Source of the DNA: a virus
DNA length: 64,000 bases
Strand: one strand, 5' to 3'
IMG/VR virus record: IMGVR_UViG_3300042511_000879
Location: 1-64,000 of that record
Part shown: positions 7,875 to 16,075 of the stretch, piece by piece
Numbering within the stretch: position 1 is the first letter of the stretch
Layout of the letters: each line of letters begins with the position of its first letter
Notes under the pieces: model-generated
What the model saw: the letters and a program-made list of their open reading frames with translations, nothing else
What the model was told of the DNA's origin: nothing
Database searches by the model: none
Made by a program: the position numbers and the translations under genes

Positions 7875-9464
7875 TTACATTCCCATCATTGGATTTTCCT
7901 CTTCTGGTTCGGCAGCTTTCTTTGCAGCAGTTCTGGCTTTATATGCATCATTAGCTGCTTTATCATCTGGAGAGAGTTTAAGGTATCTATCAACTAAGAA
8001 GTCCATATCAAAATATGGAGTTTCTTCCATTGTCATTGGATCTGTTTTAACCAGTGAATCTTTCATCGTACTAATAAAATCAAGTCGCTTTTGCATGATT
8101 TCCATTGTCTTTAATTCAGAGAACATATTATCCTCATTAAATCTTAGTGCAATTTGAGTTCTAAATCCTGCATCCTCTTTAAATTCTGGAAATTTAAGAC
8201 ACATTTGAATCCAAAGGGGTTTAATCAATATCTCTTGGAATGAACTACGTAAACGATTAATAAATTTACTGAATTTAATCTCATCTCTAATCATACCATC
8301 AGCAGCTAGATTGAAATCTCCACCTCCATCTTCATACATGAATCTATTGTAAGGAATTTTTGAAACTGCTTTAAGTTTATCTGAGAAGTATTTTAATGAT
8401 TCAGTGTCGCTTAATTCTGGACCTTCTCCACCCAAGGTTTCAATCTCAGGTTGTTCTCCATCCTTGCTAGGTAACCAATATTCTTTGTTAAATTGTAACA
8501 TTGGTTTACCGTTAGTTGTAAGAGATGCACTATCCCAATCAAAATCTACAACTTCTTTATAGTTATTCATTAACTGAGCAAGGGATTGCTTTGCTCTTGT
8601 TTTAGATTTACCACCAACTGGTATAATAAATTTCATTCTATAAGATGAATTTGTAACAGCCCAAATAACTCTGGTATGCTCCATAATTCTCATTAAGTTG
8701 AATGCTCTTACAAGTCGCTCAAGGTAAGAAACCCTTGATGCTGTAGTAATCGAAGAGTATGATATGTACACAATCTGTGAATCATACAATTTTCTCTGTT
8801 TAACTGGATCGTCTTTAAACTGAATCCAAACTTTTTTACCATCTTCATGGTTATATCCTGGAACCAATGTGATTGGATCAATTTCTTTAAATCCAATAAC
8901 ATCTGACATTTCAGGATTATAAATAATCTCAAATGATAGATAACCATCAATTAACCATTTTCTAAAAAAATACCATGCTGATTGGTCTAGATTGAATCCA
9001 AAATATTGATAGAGGTCTCTATATGCTTTATTAAGATATTTCTGCACATCTTCAGAAACTTCCATACCGATAATCTCTGGATTGGCCATGAAGTTTTTGC
9101 TATCATACACAATTGACTCATCGCAAAGTATATCTAAGATGTCTTCAATTTCATCATGTTGTGCAAATGCTCTAAGTTCATCTCTTTTACCACGGTATGC
9201 TTGGTCAAAAAATGGAATATTTTTACGCATTGTAGTATCAGCCATCGAAAGGGCTGCAAATGCGCCATACATGTCATCACTATCAAGACCTGTTGGGTTC
9301 ATTTGGCCATAACCAATTGCATCTTCTACCGGTCCGATTGCTTGAGATTGTCTAAGCACCAAATCGTCATAGTACATACCAAAAGAAGATAACTTCTTAA
9401 GAGTACTACTTAGGTTAAAAGGTCGCTTAGTCAATGGACCATTTCTTTGTACAAATCCTGCCAT
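7875..9464 (-). CDS. 20: Portal vertex protein (gp20-like)
   Basis: 529 aa; T4 gp20 is 524 aa. It forms the dodecameric DNA-entry ring at the head vertex. Recognisable parts include FDQAYRGKRDELRAFAQHDE and the following ILDILCDESIVYD, the FEIIYNPEM...DPITLVPG stem and wing segment, and RFMYEDGGGDFNLAADGMIRDE with IKPLWIQMCLKFPEF near the C-terminus. The last 35 residues are Ala/Glu/Lys-rich. It begins the T4-like head cluster portal - core - protease/scaffold - capsid and has its own late-type promoter. Confidence 0.93.
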   Translation of the reverse strand: MAGFVQRNGPLTKRPFNLSSTLKKLSSFGMYYDDLVLRQSQAIGPVEDAIGYGQMNPTGLDSDDMYGAFAALSMADTTMRKNIPFFDQAYRGKRDELRAFAQHDEIEDILDILCDESIVYDSKNFMANPEIIGMEVSEDVQKYLNKAYRDLYQYFGFNLDQSAWYFFRKWLIDGYLSFEIIYNPEMSDVIGFKEIDPITLVPGYNHEDGKKVWIQFKDDPVKQRKLYDSQIVYISYSSITTASRVSYLERLVRAFNLMRIMEHTRVIWAVTNSSYRMKFIIPVGGKSKTRAKQSLAQLMNNYKEVVDFDWDSASLTTNGKPMLQFNKEYWLPSKDGEQPEIETLGGEGPELSDTESLKYFSDKLKAVSKIPYNRFMYEDGGGDFNLAADGMIRDEIKFSKFINRLRSSFQEILIKPLWIQMCLKFPEFKEDAGFRTQIALRFNEDNMFSELKTMEIMQKRLDFISTMKDSLVKTDPMTMEETPYFDMDFLVDRYLKLSPDDKAANDAYKARTAAKKAAEPEEENPMMGM

Positions 9465-9486
9465 TATATTATTATATTAATTTAAG

Positions 9487-9494
9487 TTATATAT
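9487..9494 (-). promoter_or_regulatory. Putative late promoter of the portal gene (ATATATAA)
   Basis: Minus-strand GAATATATAACT, 23 nt before the portal ATG at 9464. It overlaps the stop codon of the preceding gene. Confidence 0.45.
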
Positions 9495-10122
9495 TCTTTT
9501 TTAAATAGTCATTAAACATTAATCTGACCTTCATTACATTTGTTTTGTTAAAGTCCATAAAATCACATAGTGCTATTTCTGGCCATTTTGAATAACTAAC
9601 AACTGCTTGGTCCCTCTTTCTTGAAGGTATATATTGCCTTAAGGCAAACTCATATCCATCCTTTTTAAGGTATGCTTTGATTCCTTCATAAGTTATCCGG
9701 AGAGGTTTTTCTTTAAGTGCATTATTCTTACTAGGAGTTTCAATTCCTAAAATTTCTGAAATTATGTCTGTTTCTTGTTTATCTACCTTAATATTCATAC
9801 GGGTAAATAATTCATCTAGCAATTTTTCTTTGTAAAGAACCGGCAGTAGGTTTAAATTAATTCCTAAGTCATTATTATTAACTTGTTCAATTGCCAATAC
9901 TACTGGATTTGCATCAAACCATGGAAGTTCTTTCTTGTATTTTGGATCGTATTTAAAAACATAAATCTTTCCAGGTTGAAAACGTGTCCGGGTTATTTTA
10001 GCCTCATTTTGGGTTTTAGATTTAATTCCAGCTTCATACCAATCCATGCATGCCATAGAAGCCTTTACTTTACCTCCAAATTCCTTGCTTAATTCATCTA
10101 TTCTTTGTTTAATGTAACCCAT
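9487..10122 (-). CDS. Conserved T4-like-phage protein of unknown function
   Basis: 211 aa. It contains PGKIYVFKYDPKYKKELPWF followed by PVVLAIE and GINLNLLPVLYKEKLLDEL. From memory this pattern (F-x-Y-D-P-K...LP-x-x-D...P-V/L...GxNLxYL) recurs in uncharacterised proteins of T4-like phages, but I cannot attach a role. No membrane segment. The gene overlaps the gp4-like gene by 14 nt and precedes the portal gene, so a structural or head-tail assembly role is plausible. T4 has gene 53 near gene 4, but this sequence does not look like gp53. Confidence 0.7.
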   Translation of the reverse strand: MGYIKQRIDELSKEFGGKVKASMACMDWYEAGIKSKTQNEAKITRTRFQPGKIYVFKYDPKYKKELPWFDANPVVLAIEQVNNNDLGINLNLLPVLYKEKLLDELFTRMNIKVDKQETDIISEILGIETPSKNNALKEKPLRITYEGIKAYLKKDGYEFALRQYIPSRKRDQAVVSYSKWPEIALCDFMDFNKTNVMKVRLMFNDYLKKNI

Positions 10123-10597
10123 TTTTAATAGTATCTTCAGTTAGGACAATAAATCGCCAATAACGACTAGCCGCATATTCTTTAGCAGCATTATATTTAT
10201 CCATATTTTTTATATATTGTTCCGTAAGAAATTTATAGGATGCAAGACTTTTTTTAGTTGGATTTGCCGGAGGTTTTGGCTTTTGTATTTGATTTTTTGG
10301 TTTGATTTCAGCAAGAAACTCTTCGCTGGAGCCATCTTGCTTTAGTATTTTAAAGTAAAAGTCTGGGTGATATGTTCTTTGTTTGTTTCCCTGACGCGAC
10401 CAATATTTAATCTCAACAGGTTCGCTTGACCAGCAAAGGACTTTGTCATTAATATCACACCAAATCATAAACTTATATTCCCAAGAGCTTCTGTAAATAA
10501 TAGGCAATGGACCTACATATTTTTCAGGGTTCTTGGGATTAAAATATCCTTGGTTAAATCCGGACTTTTTAGTTGGTTTTAAATTCTTAATTGACAT
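10109..10597 (-). CDS. 4: Head completion nuclease-like protein (gp4-like)
   Basis: 162 aa; T4 gp4 is 150 aa. The diagnostic block is present: YRSSWEYKFMIWCDIN, then LCWSSEPVEIKYWSR, YHPDFYFK and FLAEIKPKNQ. Glu, Asp (PDF) and E-x-K (AEIKPK) give the PD-(D/E)XK-type nuclease triad. In T4, gp4 acts late in head completion, on filled heads before tail joining. It overlaps or abuts both neighbours and sits between gp55 and the portal region. The C-terminus has an extra Lys/Pro-rich insertion after the E-x-K. Confidence 0.88.
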   Translation of the reverse strand: MSIKNLKPTKKSGFNQGYFNPKNPEKYVGPLPIIYRSSWEYKFMIWCDINDKVLCWSSEPVEIKYWSRQGNKQRTYHPDFYFKILKQDGSSEEFLAEIKPKNQIQKPKPPANPTKKSLASYKFLTEQYIKNMDKYNAAKEYAASRYWRFIVLTEDTIKNGLH

Positions 10598-10968
10598 TAA
10601 ATAGAATAAATTCCGCCACTATCATCATCGCCCGATGTTCTACTCATAGAAATAGTACCTTTGTATTTTTGTGGGTGAATTTTATTCCAACCTTTGGCAT
10701 ATCCTCTTTTAGCAATTTCTGTAAAGTATGCAAAGGCATTTGGATAGACTGGGTTAAATCCTCTCCAGTATTTTAAGAGGTCTAACATTGCAAACTGAAG
10801 ACAGTCATCTCTATCATCTTTATTAACGTACGACATTCTATTGATTGCACGTTCTGCTAATAGAATTAACATTTTTTCTGCAGTTGGAGTTAATTTATCC
10901 AAATTCTTAGATTCACTCATTGCATCGTGCAAGTCCTTATTATTTAGATAGTTTTTAGTTTTAGCCAT
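10597..10968 (-). CDS. 55: Late-transcription sigma factor (gp55-like)
   Basis: 123 aa, shorter than T4 gp55 (185 aa). The core is the sigma region-2-like segment DDRDDCLQFAMLDLLKYWRG followed by NAFAYFTEIAKRGYAKGWNK, matching the gp55 NPFAYFT block that contacts RNA polymerase and the late -10 element. The C-terminus (DDDSGGIYSI) is short and acidic then hydrophobic, which could be a clamp-binding tail as in T4. In T4, gp55 directs RNA polymerase to the single-element late promoter TATAAATA with gp33 and gp45. The ATATATAA elements in this window are the likely equivalents. Its stop shares a base with the gp4 start. Confidence 0.85.
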   Translation of the reverse strand: MAKTKNYLNNKDLHDAMSESKNLDKLTPTAEKMLILLAERAINRMSYVNKDDRDDCLQFAMLDLLKYWRGFNPVYPNAFAYFTEIAKRGYAKGWNKIHPQKYKGTISMSRTSGDDDSGGIYSI

Positions 10969-11033
10969 TTTAATTTATTTAGTTTAACTTTATATAACAA
11001 AATGTTGGTACTGTTTCAATTCCAGTCTAGACA

Positions 11034-11062
11034 CCAAAGGGGCTGCTTGGCAACCCCTTTAA
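11034..11062 (-). terminator. Terminator-like hairpin after the 11086-11847 gene
   Basis: Stem AAAGGGG / CCCCTTT extended by TGC/GCA around one mismatch. It lies 25 nt past the stop at 11086. The T-run after it on the minus strand is weak. Confidence 0.55.
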
Positions 11063-11085
11063 TATTAATTTAAAAACTATATAGA

Positions 11086-11847
11086 TTATGCATTTAGGGC
11101 AGTAATCTTGTCTTCCCATGAACGGATTTCTCCATTGATTAAAGACTCAGCCTCTTTAATAGCTTCATCATTTCTATCAGCGTTTGATAGTATTCCTTTT
11201 TGGTCTTTTAAGAAAGAAATCATAGCTTCGTATGTTGCTAGTTTTTCCTCTTTAATTGCTAAGTCAGCAGATTCTCCTTCAACCATTTCTTTTAAGAATA
11301 AAAGAGCAGATTCTCCAGTTTCTTTAGTAACATATTCAGCAGCTTCATTAGCACTGTTTGCTTTAAAGAATTTAGTAATTTTATTTGAATGGTTATTACG
11401 TGCAATGTAAATATCTTCGTTTAGTACAAAAAGATTTACAGTTGTGTTATTTCCTTCAAATGTTGCAGCAAAATCAAGAGTTACAAAATTTTCTAAAAGT
11501 GTAGGAAGTGATTCAAATAATTCAGCAATCGGTTTTTCAGCGTATCTGATATGTCCGGCTGCCATAATATGGTTTGAAAATGTGCTTCCAATAATTTCTG
11601 AATTGTTATGTTGAAAAATACCTTCAGCTAAATTGTAAATAAATTTGCTTGGTCCATGGAACCATCTAACAGAATCTTCAGTAAATTGAAAAGATTCAAA
11701 TGCATTAATTGCATTAATTAAGGTTGAATTTTGGGTTCCTTCAACTTCTTTAATTTCAGTGTCATTCATTTCGAAAAGTCTTCCACTTACATAAAATTGG
11801 AAAGATTCGTCTAATTTAACAAATGGTGCAAGAATATTAGTTGTCAT
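11086..11847 (-). CDS. Hypothetical protein
   Basis: 253 aa, not recognised. An N-terminal alpha/beta part contains VRWFHGPSKFIYNLAEGI. The middle is beta-rich (LDFAATFEGNNTTVNLFVLN). The C-terminal 60 residues are a strongly helical, charged segment (EEKLATYEAMISFLKDQKG). There is no signal peptide or transmembrane segment. It has its own late-type promoter and a terminator-like hairpin, so it is probably an independent late gene, perhaps a virion protein; this is inferred from regulation only. Confidence 0.75.
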   Translation of the reverse strand: MTTNILAPFVKLDESFQFYVSGRLFEMNDTEIKEVEGTQNSTLINAINAFESFQFTEDSVRWFHGPSKFIYNLAEGIFQHNNSEIIGSTFSNHIMAAGHIRYAEKPIAELFESLPTLLENFVTLDFAATFEGNNTTVNLFVLNEDIYIARNNHSNKITKFFKANSANEAAEYVTKETGESALLFLKEMVEGESADLAIKEEKLATYEAMISFLKDQKGILSNADRNDEAIKEAESLINGEIRSWEDKITALNA

Positions 11848-11870
11848 ATTGTTTTATTATTTTATTTTAT

Positions 11871-11878
11871 TTATATAT
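11871..11878 (-). promoter_or_regulatory. Putative late promoter (ATATATAA)
   Basis: Minus-strand GAGATATATAAAT, 24 nt before the ATG at 11847. Confidence 0.5.
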
Positions 11879-11882
11879 CTCT

Positions 11883-12062
11883 TTAAATAGGAGCTTCTTC
11901 TATTACATAAGGTTGTTCATCATACCAAGTCCATCCATCTACTGGATATGTATATGTGTCTTTTAATTCTTTCTCTAATGTATAATCCGGCGCACTCACA
12001 AAGTTGGGTGCGTACTGCCAATTATCATCTTCTAATTTGTAAAATCCTGCTGTTGTTTCCAT
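11883..12062 (-). CDS. Small hypothetical protein downstream of the adhesin
   Basis: 59 aa by my own translation, from ATG at 12062 to TAA at 11883. It begins METTAGFYKLEDDNWQYAPN and ends WYDEQPYVIEEAPI. It is acidic and Trp/Tyr-rich, with no membrane segment. It lies 4 nt after the large leucine-rich-repeat gene, so it is translated from the same message. Small acidic proteins next to fibre genes are sometimes assembly chaperones or fibre-tip partners; that role is a guess. Confidence 0.65.
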   Translation of the reverse strand: METTAGFYKLEDDNWQYAPNFVSAPDYTLEKELKDTYTYPVDGWTWYDEQPYVIEEAPI

Positions 12063-12066
12063 GTTA

Positions 12067-14241
12067 TTATCCTGTTACGGTCCATCCTTTAGCAGTTGCT
12101 ATAGACCTTGTGCAACCTGCTGCTCCAGTGCAACCTGTTATATTTATTGTTTTTGATGTTACTGTAGTTAAATCTGTAAATAATTGGTCTAATGCTGCTA
12201 TTCCTAAATCACAGTAAGATACGTTTATTTGCGGAGAACTTCCTACCCATTGTCCTATTGATGTATTTAATAATCTTAGACTATTAAGCTTATTAAAACG
12301 TGAATTAAATGAGCCATTTACAGCTAATTGAGAGAATGGACAATTAAAACTTAGTGATGTTAGTGCATATGTTTGGGATGTAAAAAATGATCCATTAACT
12401 AAAGGAGTAGCTACTAAACTTCCTATTTTGTCTAAATTATTTACTGTTGTTAATACTCCGCATTGAGTTAACATGTTTGAAATAGTATTTATTGCAATCA
12501 TTTGCGTTGTTGGAAGTGTTATAGTTTTTAAATTAGTACATCCAAGAAATGTTTGTTGAAAACTGGAAATTGCTCCTGCTGTTGTAGGTAGCGTGATTGT
12601 TTCTATCTTAATGCAGTTGGTAAATGCTAAGGCTGCACTAGTAAGAGATGTTGTGCTTATAGGTAATGTAAGAGATGTTAAATTGAAACAGTTTAGAAAC
12701 GTATTTGCCATTGTAGTTAAAGAAGGCATTGATGCTGGAAACACTACAGAGGATATTCTTATGCAGTTAGAAAATGTATTTTGCAGTGTATTGACTGAAG
12801 TTAAGCTTGTAGGTAGTGTAATAGATTCTAATTTATAACAGTTGTTAAATGTACCTAACATTGTAGTTATACTATCCTGGGTGTTATTTGGTAAAACAAC
12901 TGTTTTTAAACTAATACAGTTGTTGAAAGCGTTATTTAATGCGCCTAGTGTCCATGCAGATGGAATTGTTATAGATTTTAATGCATAACAACTATTAAAC
13001 GTAGATTGCATGCTAACAGATGCTCCAACAGTAACTGGTAATGTTACTGACGTTAACAAATAACAAGTTTGGAAAGTCTGATCCATCATTGTTAGATTAG
13101 GCATTGGTGATTGAAATATAACGCTTATTAAACTATTACAATTACTAAAAGTATTAACTAGCGTATTGGCGTTGAAGTTTATAGGAAATACTATATTTTT
13201 TAAATTGAAACAACTATTAAAAGCAGAGCTTATATTATAAAAAGCCGTGCTCGAACATTCTGAAGGAAAGTACACATGTTGAAGAGATGAGCACTGAGAA
13301 AACATGCTTGCCGCATTAACAGCAGTCAACCCGGATGAAAACACAGGAAAAGATGTAAATCTAACCCATTGTAATGATTGACATAGTTGAAAAATAGAAC
13401 CTAGATCTATGCATATATTAATACTTGGTAAAGTTACATTTTTTAAAGAAATACAATTCGAAAACGCTGCTTGGAGGGCAGTAACACTATTTAATGTTGT
13501 AGGAAAAGATACAGTTCTTAAAGACCTACAACTAGAAAATGTAGTCTGTAAACTAGCTATTGATGTAGCATTTAATGGTAATGTTATATCTAATAAATTT
13601 ACACATCCATTAAATGTACTTACTAATGTGACTAGAGAACTAGCGGATGTAGGCATAACAACTTTATGCAAATTTACACAGTTTTGAAACATATATTGCA
13701 TTTGAGTAGTCCAAGTAACAACTGCAGGTAATTTTACATATTCTAACTCTGTAAAACTTGCAAAGGAATTAATACCTCCAATAGATGAAAATAAAGATTG
13801 AGATATTTCTTCCATTGTACCATCTCCAAAATAAGCTTCTAATACACCTACACTATAGGATGGATTTCCTCCTGTAACAGAGAAATTAGGAACATGTTTT
13901 ACATTTGTAATTACGCACGTTGCATCTCCATATATTCTAATTTTAAATGTATTATATCCACGCGAGCAAGGAGTACCTCCTGTACTATAAACATGGTTTG
14001 TTGTTTGTACTGTAGGTATAGTTATAGTGTCTATTACACCATCACCCCAATCTATATAGATATTAGCTCCACTATTTTGTGTGAATGTAGTTTCAATAGC
14101 AAATGCTTTTAATCCCGTATCGGCAACTAAAAATTGAACTTCATTTGCTACATCTGTAATTGTTATCCAATCTACAGGTCTTACCCAATCTGCAGGAGTT
14201 GGGTGAGGTGCTATTGAATTTATTGGTATATTAAATGCCAT
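12067..14241 (-). CDS. BspA-type leucine-rich-repeat adhesin, probable receptor-binding fibre protein
   Basis: 724 aa. Residues 1-150 are beta-rich, with IYIDWGDGVIDTI and NHVYS like a PKD-type fold. From about 150 to 600 there are some 16 repeats of 23-26 residues with the pattern (F/M)-x-x-C-x-x-L-x-x-V-x-x-P (for example FSNCISLKNVTLPS, FNNCYKLESITLPT). These are BspA-like leucine-rich repeats, with a Cys in each F-x-x-C corner. The C-terminus is a short non-repeat cap. LRR proteins of this class usually bind surface ligands. Its place between a collagen-like fibre and a tiny downstream gene fits a tail-fibre tip or adhesin. No signal peptide, as expected for a virion protein. The repeats may come from a bacterial surface protein. 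Confidence 0.82.
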   Translation of the reverse strand: MAFNIPINSIAPHPTPADWVRPVDWITITDVANEVQFLVADTGLKAFAIETTFTQNSGANIYIDWGDGVIDTITIPTVQTTNHVYSTGGTPCSRGYNTFKIRIYGDATCVITNVKHVPNFSVTGGNPSYSVGVLEAYFGDGTMEEISQSLFSSIGGINSFASFTELEYVKLPAVVTWTTQMQYMFQNCVNLHKVVMPTSASSLVTLVSTFNGCVNLLDITLPLNATSIASLQTTFSSCRSLRTVSFPTTLNSVTALQAAFSNCISLKNVTLPSINICIDLGSIFQLCQSLQWVRFTSFPVFSSGLTAVNAASMFSQCSSLQHVYFPSECSSTAFYNISSAFNSCFNLKNIVFPINFNANTLVNTFSNCNSLISVIFQSPMPNLTMMDQTFQTCYLLTSVTLPVTVGASVSMQSTFNSCYALKSITIPSAWTLGALNNAFNNCISLKTVVLPNNTQDSITTMLGTFNNCYKLESITLPTSLTSVNTLQNTFSNCIRISSVVFPASMPSLTTMANTFLNCFNLTSLTLPISTTSLTSAALAFTNCIKIETITLPTTAGAISSFQQTFLGCTNLKTITLPTTQMIAINTISNMLTQCGVLTTVNNLDKIGSLVATPLVNGSFFTSQTYALTSLSFNCPFSQLAVNGSFNSRFNKLNSLRLLNTSIGQWVGSSPQINVSYCDLGIAALDQLFTDLTTVTSKTINITGCTGAAGCTRSIATAKGWTVTG

Positions 14242-14245
14242 TGAT

Positions 14246-16063
14246 TTATGTGGTTTGTGTTATTATTATATCTACTACAATATCTGCTTCCGGAGGAAAT
14301 TGAGAGAAAAATATTGCTACAGTATATCCGGTTGATATGTATGGAAGTATTTGTGCGTTATATGCCGTTTGATAACTTTCATTTTGTGGTGTTATTGATA
14401 AATCAGTATTAGGAGTTATATTTGTATTAGAAAATGTATAAGTATAATATAGGCCATTTAATGTCCAAGAGGCAGCATTTAATGTTTGTGAATATAATTT
14501 TATAAATGCAGATGCACCTTGGAAACCTTGAGCACCTTGAGCACCTTGGAAACCTTGAGCACCTTGAAAACCTTGAGCACCTTGAAAACCTTGGACACCT
14601 TGTGCACCTTGGAATCCTTGAAAACCTTGTGCACCTTGGAATCCTTGAAAACCTTGGAAACCTTGAGCACCTTGGAATCCTTGAACTCCTTGCGCACCTT
14701 GGAATCCTTGAGGTCCAAGATCACCAATATCTCCTGTTCTTTGAAACGTAATGTAGACTAATTGGTCAGGTGGCGCACTTCCAGCAACAGGGCTAGAAAG
14801 AAATGCAACTGGTACATCATAATGGTCATTATGTTCTGTATGATTACCAGTAATGCTAAAAAACGCGTAAAGAAGTGGATCGGCCTGTGATGTTATTTTA
14901 AACGTACCTTTGATCTGAGAAGATGAATCATCAATTGTTTGTAAAAATGATTGAATGTTTTCAGAGTTAGAATCTGAATATGAAATGTACATCATTGTAC
15001 CAAATTCATTAATCCTTACATGTCCTGCAGTCAAATTTGTAGGATCAACTGTAATATCATCATAATAGAACTCAAATGTTGCACCACCAAAAGTTCCTGG
15101 TTCACCTTTTTCTCCTTGAGCACCTTGGTATCCTTGAAGTCCTTGGTAACCTTGAGTTCCTTGGTAACCTTGGTAACCTTGGTAACCCTGAGCTCCTTGG
15201 TAACCCTGAGCTCCAAATAAAGAAATTCCAGGAGGTTGGGTTGGCGTAGGTACCTGTATAATATCTCCAATAAATTTTCCAGAGATTTGATTAACATCTT
15301 CGGCGTTTACTATATTATTAATCGTAAACATTCTGTTTCCAGCAAATTGTTCAGTAGAAAGCTTGTTGGAGCCAAACCCTTGTTCATTACCTAAATAGAA
15401 AGAAGGTATGAATGAATTGACTTCAATTGGAAATGTTATTTTAAATTGATCTTTGTCTTCGTATGTAAATCCAACTGGTCTATCTAAAGTATAATCGTCC
15501 GGGAGTGCATAATACGATGCAATTCGATAATTACCCTCTTCTAAATGTCCAACTTCAACATTAAAATAGTTGGATTTGTACATTCTTTTAATTATTGATT
15601 CTGTTATTTTAAACGAATCAAGAGTTGAAGATACTAGGATTTCGACATCAAATCCAATAGTGATTGGAATCATGTCAAATTCAGCAACATAGGATTCTAT
15701 GATACCTTCAGAATTCATTTTGGTATAATTACCCATGATTCTTTTGTTAACTAGTTTTCCAGAATCAATAGAAAGTCCTGTAAAGTTTACAATTCCTCTA
15801 GGTACAACATCGTAATTACCATCGGCGCTTGCTTTATCCGGAGTACAATTCGGTCCAGAAGGTGTTGAGAATAGAAAATTGTCTCTTAAGAACTGGTCAT
15901 CCCCTGTTATTGAGTAGTAAAATGGAACATCCACTACTACTCTTTCTTCGTTAGTTATTTGTCGATGAAAATACAATTTAGTATTCAAATCGGCTAAAAA
16001 TCCTATAATAATGTGTCTAACTACACTATCATCTGAATTAAATTTTTGATTGTAACTTGCCAT
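14246..16063 (-). CDS. Collagen-like tail fibre protein
   Basis: 605 aa. The N-terminal 290 residues are a globular domain starting MASYNQKFNSDDSVVRHIII, probably the virion attachment part. Two collagen-like Gly-x-y tracts follow: one near 297-335 rich in GYQ, ending GEKGEPG, and a longer one near 460-525 built of GFQGAQ triplets. Between them is a beta domain, and a beta-rich C-terminal domain of about 80 residues ends the protein. Gln takes the Y position instead of Pro, so the trimer cannot rely on hydroxyproline. Its start lies only 4 nt from a late promoter-like element. It probably supports or neighbours the LRR adhesin. Confidence 0.85.
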   Translation of the reverse strand: MASYNQKFNSDDSVVRHIIIGFLADLNTKLYFHRQITNEERVVVDVPFYYSITGDDQFLRDNFLFSTPSGPNCTPDKASADGNYDVVPRGIVNFTGLSIDSGKLVNKRIMGNYTKMNSEGIIESYVAEFDMIPITIGFDVEILVSSTLDSFKITESIIKRMYKSNYFNVEVGHLEEGNYRIASYYALPDDYTLDRPVGFTYEDKDQFKITFPIEVNSFIPSFYLGNEQGFGSNKLSTEQFAGNRMFTINNIVNAEDVNQISGKFIGDIIQVPTPTQPPGISLFGAQGYQGAQGYQGYQGYQGTQGYQGLQGYQGAQGEKGEPGTFGGATFEFYYDDITVDPTNLTAGHVRINEFGTMMYISYSDSNSENIQSFLQTIDDSSSQIKGTFKITSQADPLLYAFFSITGNHTEHNDHYDVPVAFLSSPVAGSAPPDQLVYITFQRTGDIGDLGPQGFQGAQGVQGFQGAQGFQGFQGFQGAQGFQGFQGAQGVQGFQGAQGFQGAQGFQGAQGAQGFQGASAFIKLYSQTLNAASWTLNGLYYTYTFSNTNITPNTDLSITPQNESYQTAYNAQILPYISTGYTVAIFFSQFPPEADIVVDIIITQTT

Positions 16064-16066
16064 GGA

Positions 16067-16074
16067 TTATATAT
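16067..16074 (-). promoter_or_regulatory. ATATATAA element abutting the collagen-fibre start
   Basis: Minus-strand GGATATATAATCCATG, so the element ends only 4 nt before the ATG at 16063. If used as a late promoter it would give a leaderless or almost leaderless mRNA; otherwise it is a chance match. Confidence 0.3.
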
Positions 16075-16075
16075 C

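Noticed and set aside
14519-14720. Regular short DNA repeats that could suggest a CRISPR array
   Set aside because: No spacers; the repeats encode the collagen-like tract of a complete fibre protein.
14506-14761. Two plus-strand and one extra minus-strand reading frames over the Gly-Phe-Gln repeat region
   Set aside because: They are alternative translations of the collagen-like triplet repeat; repeats of period 9 or 18 nt keep all frames open.
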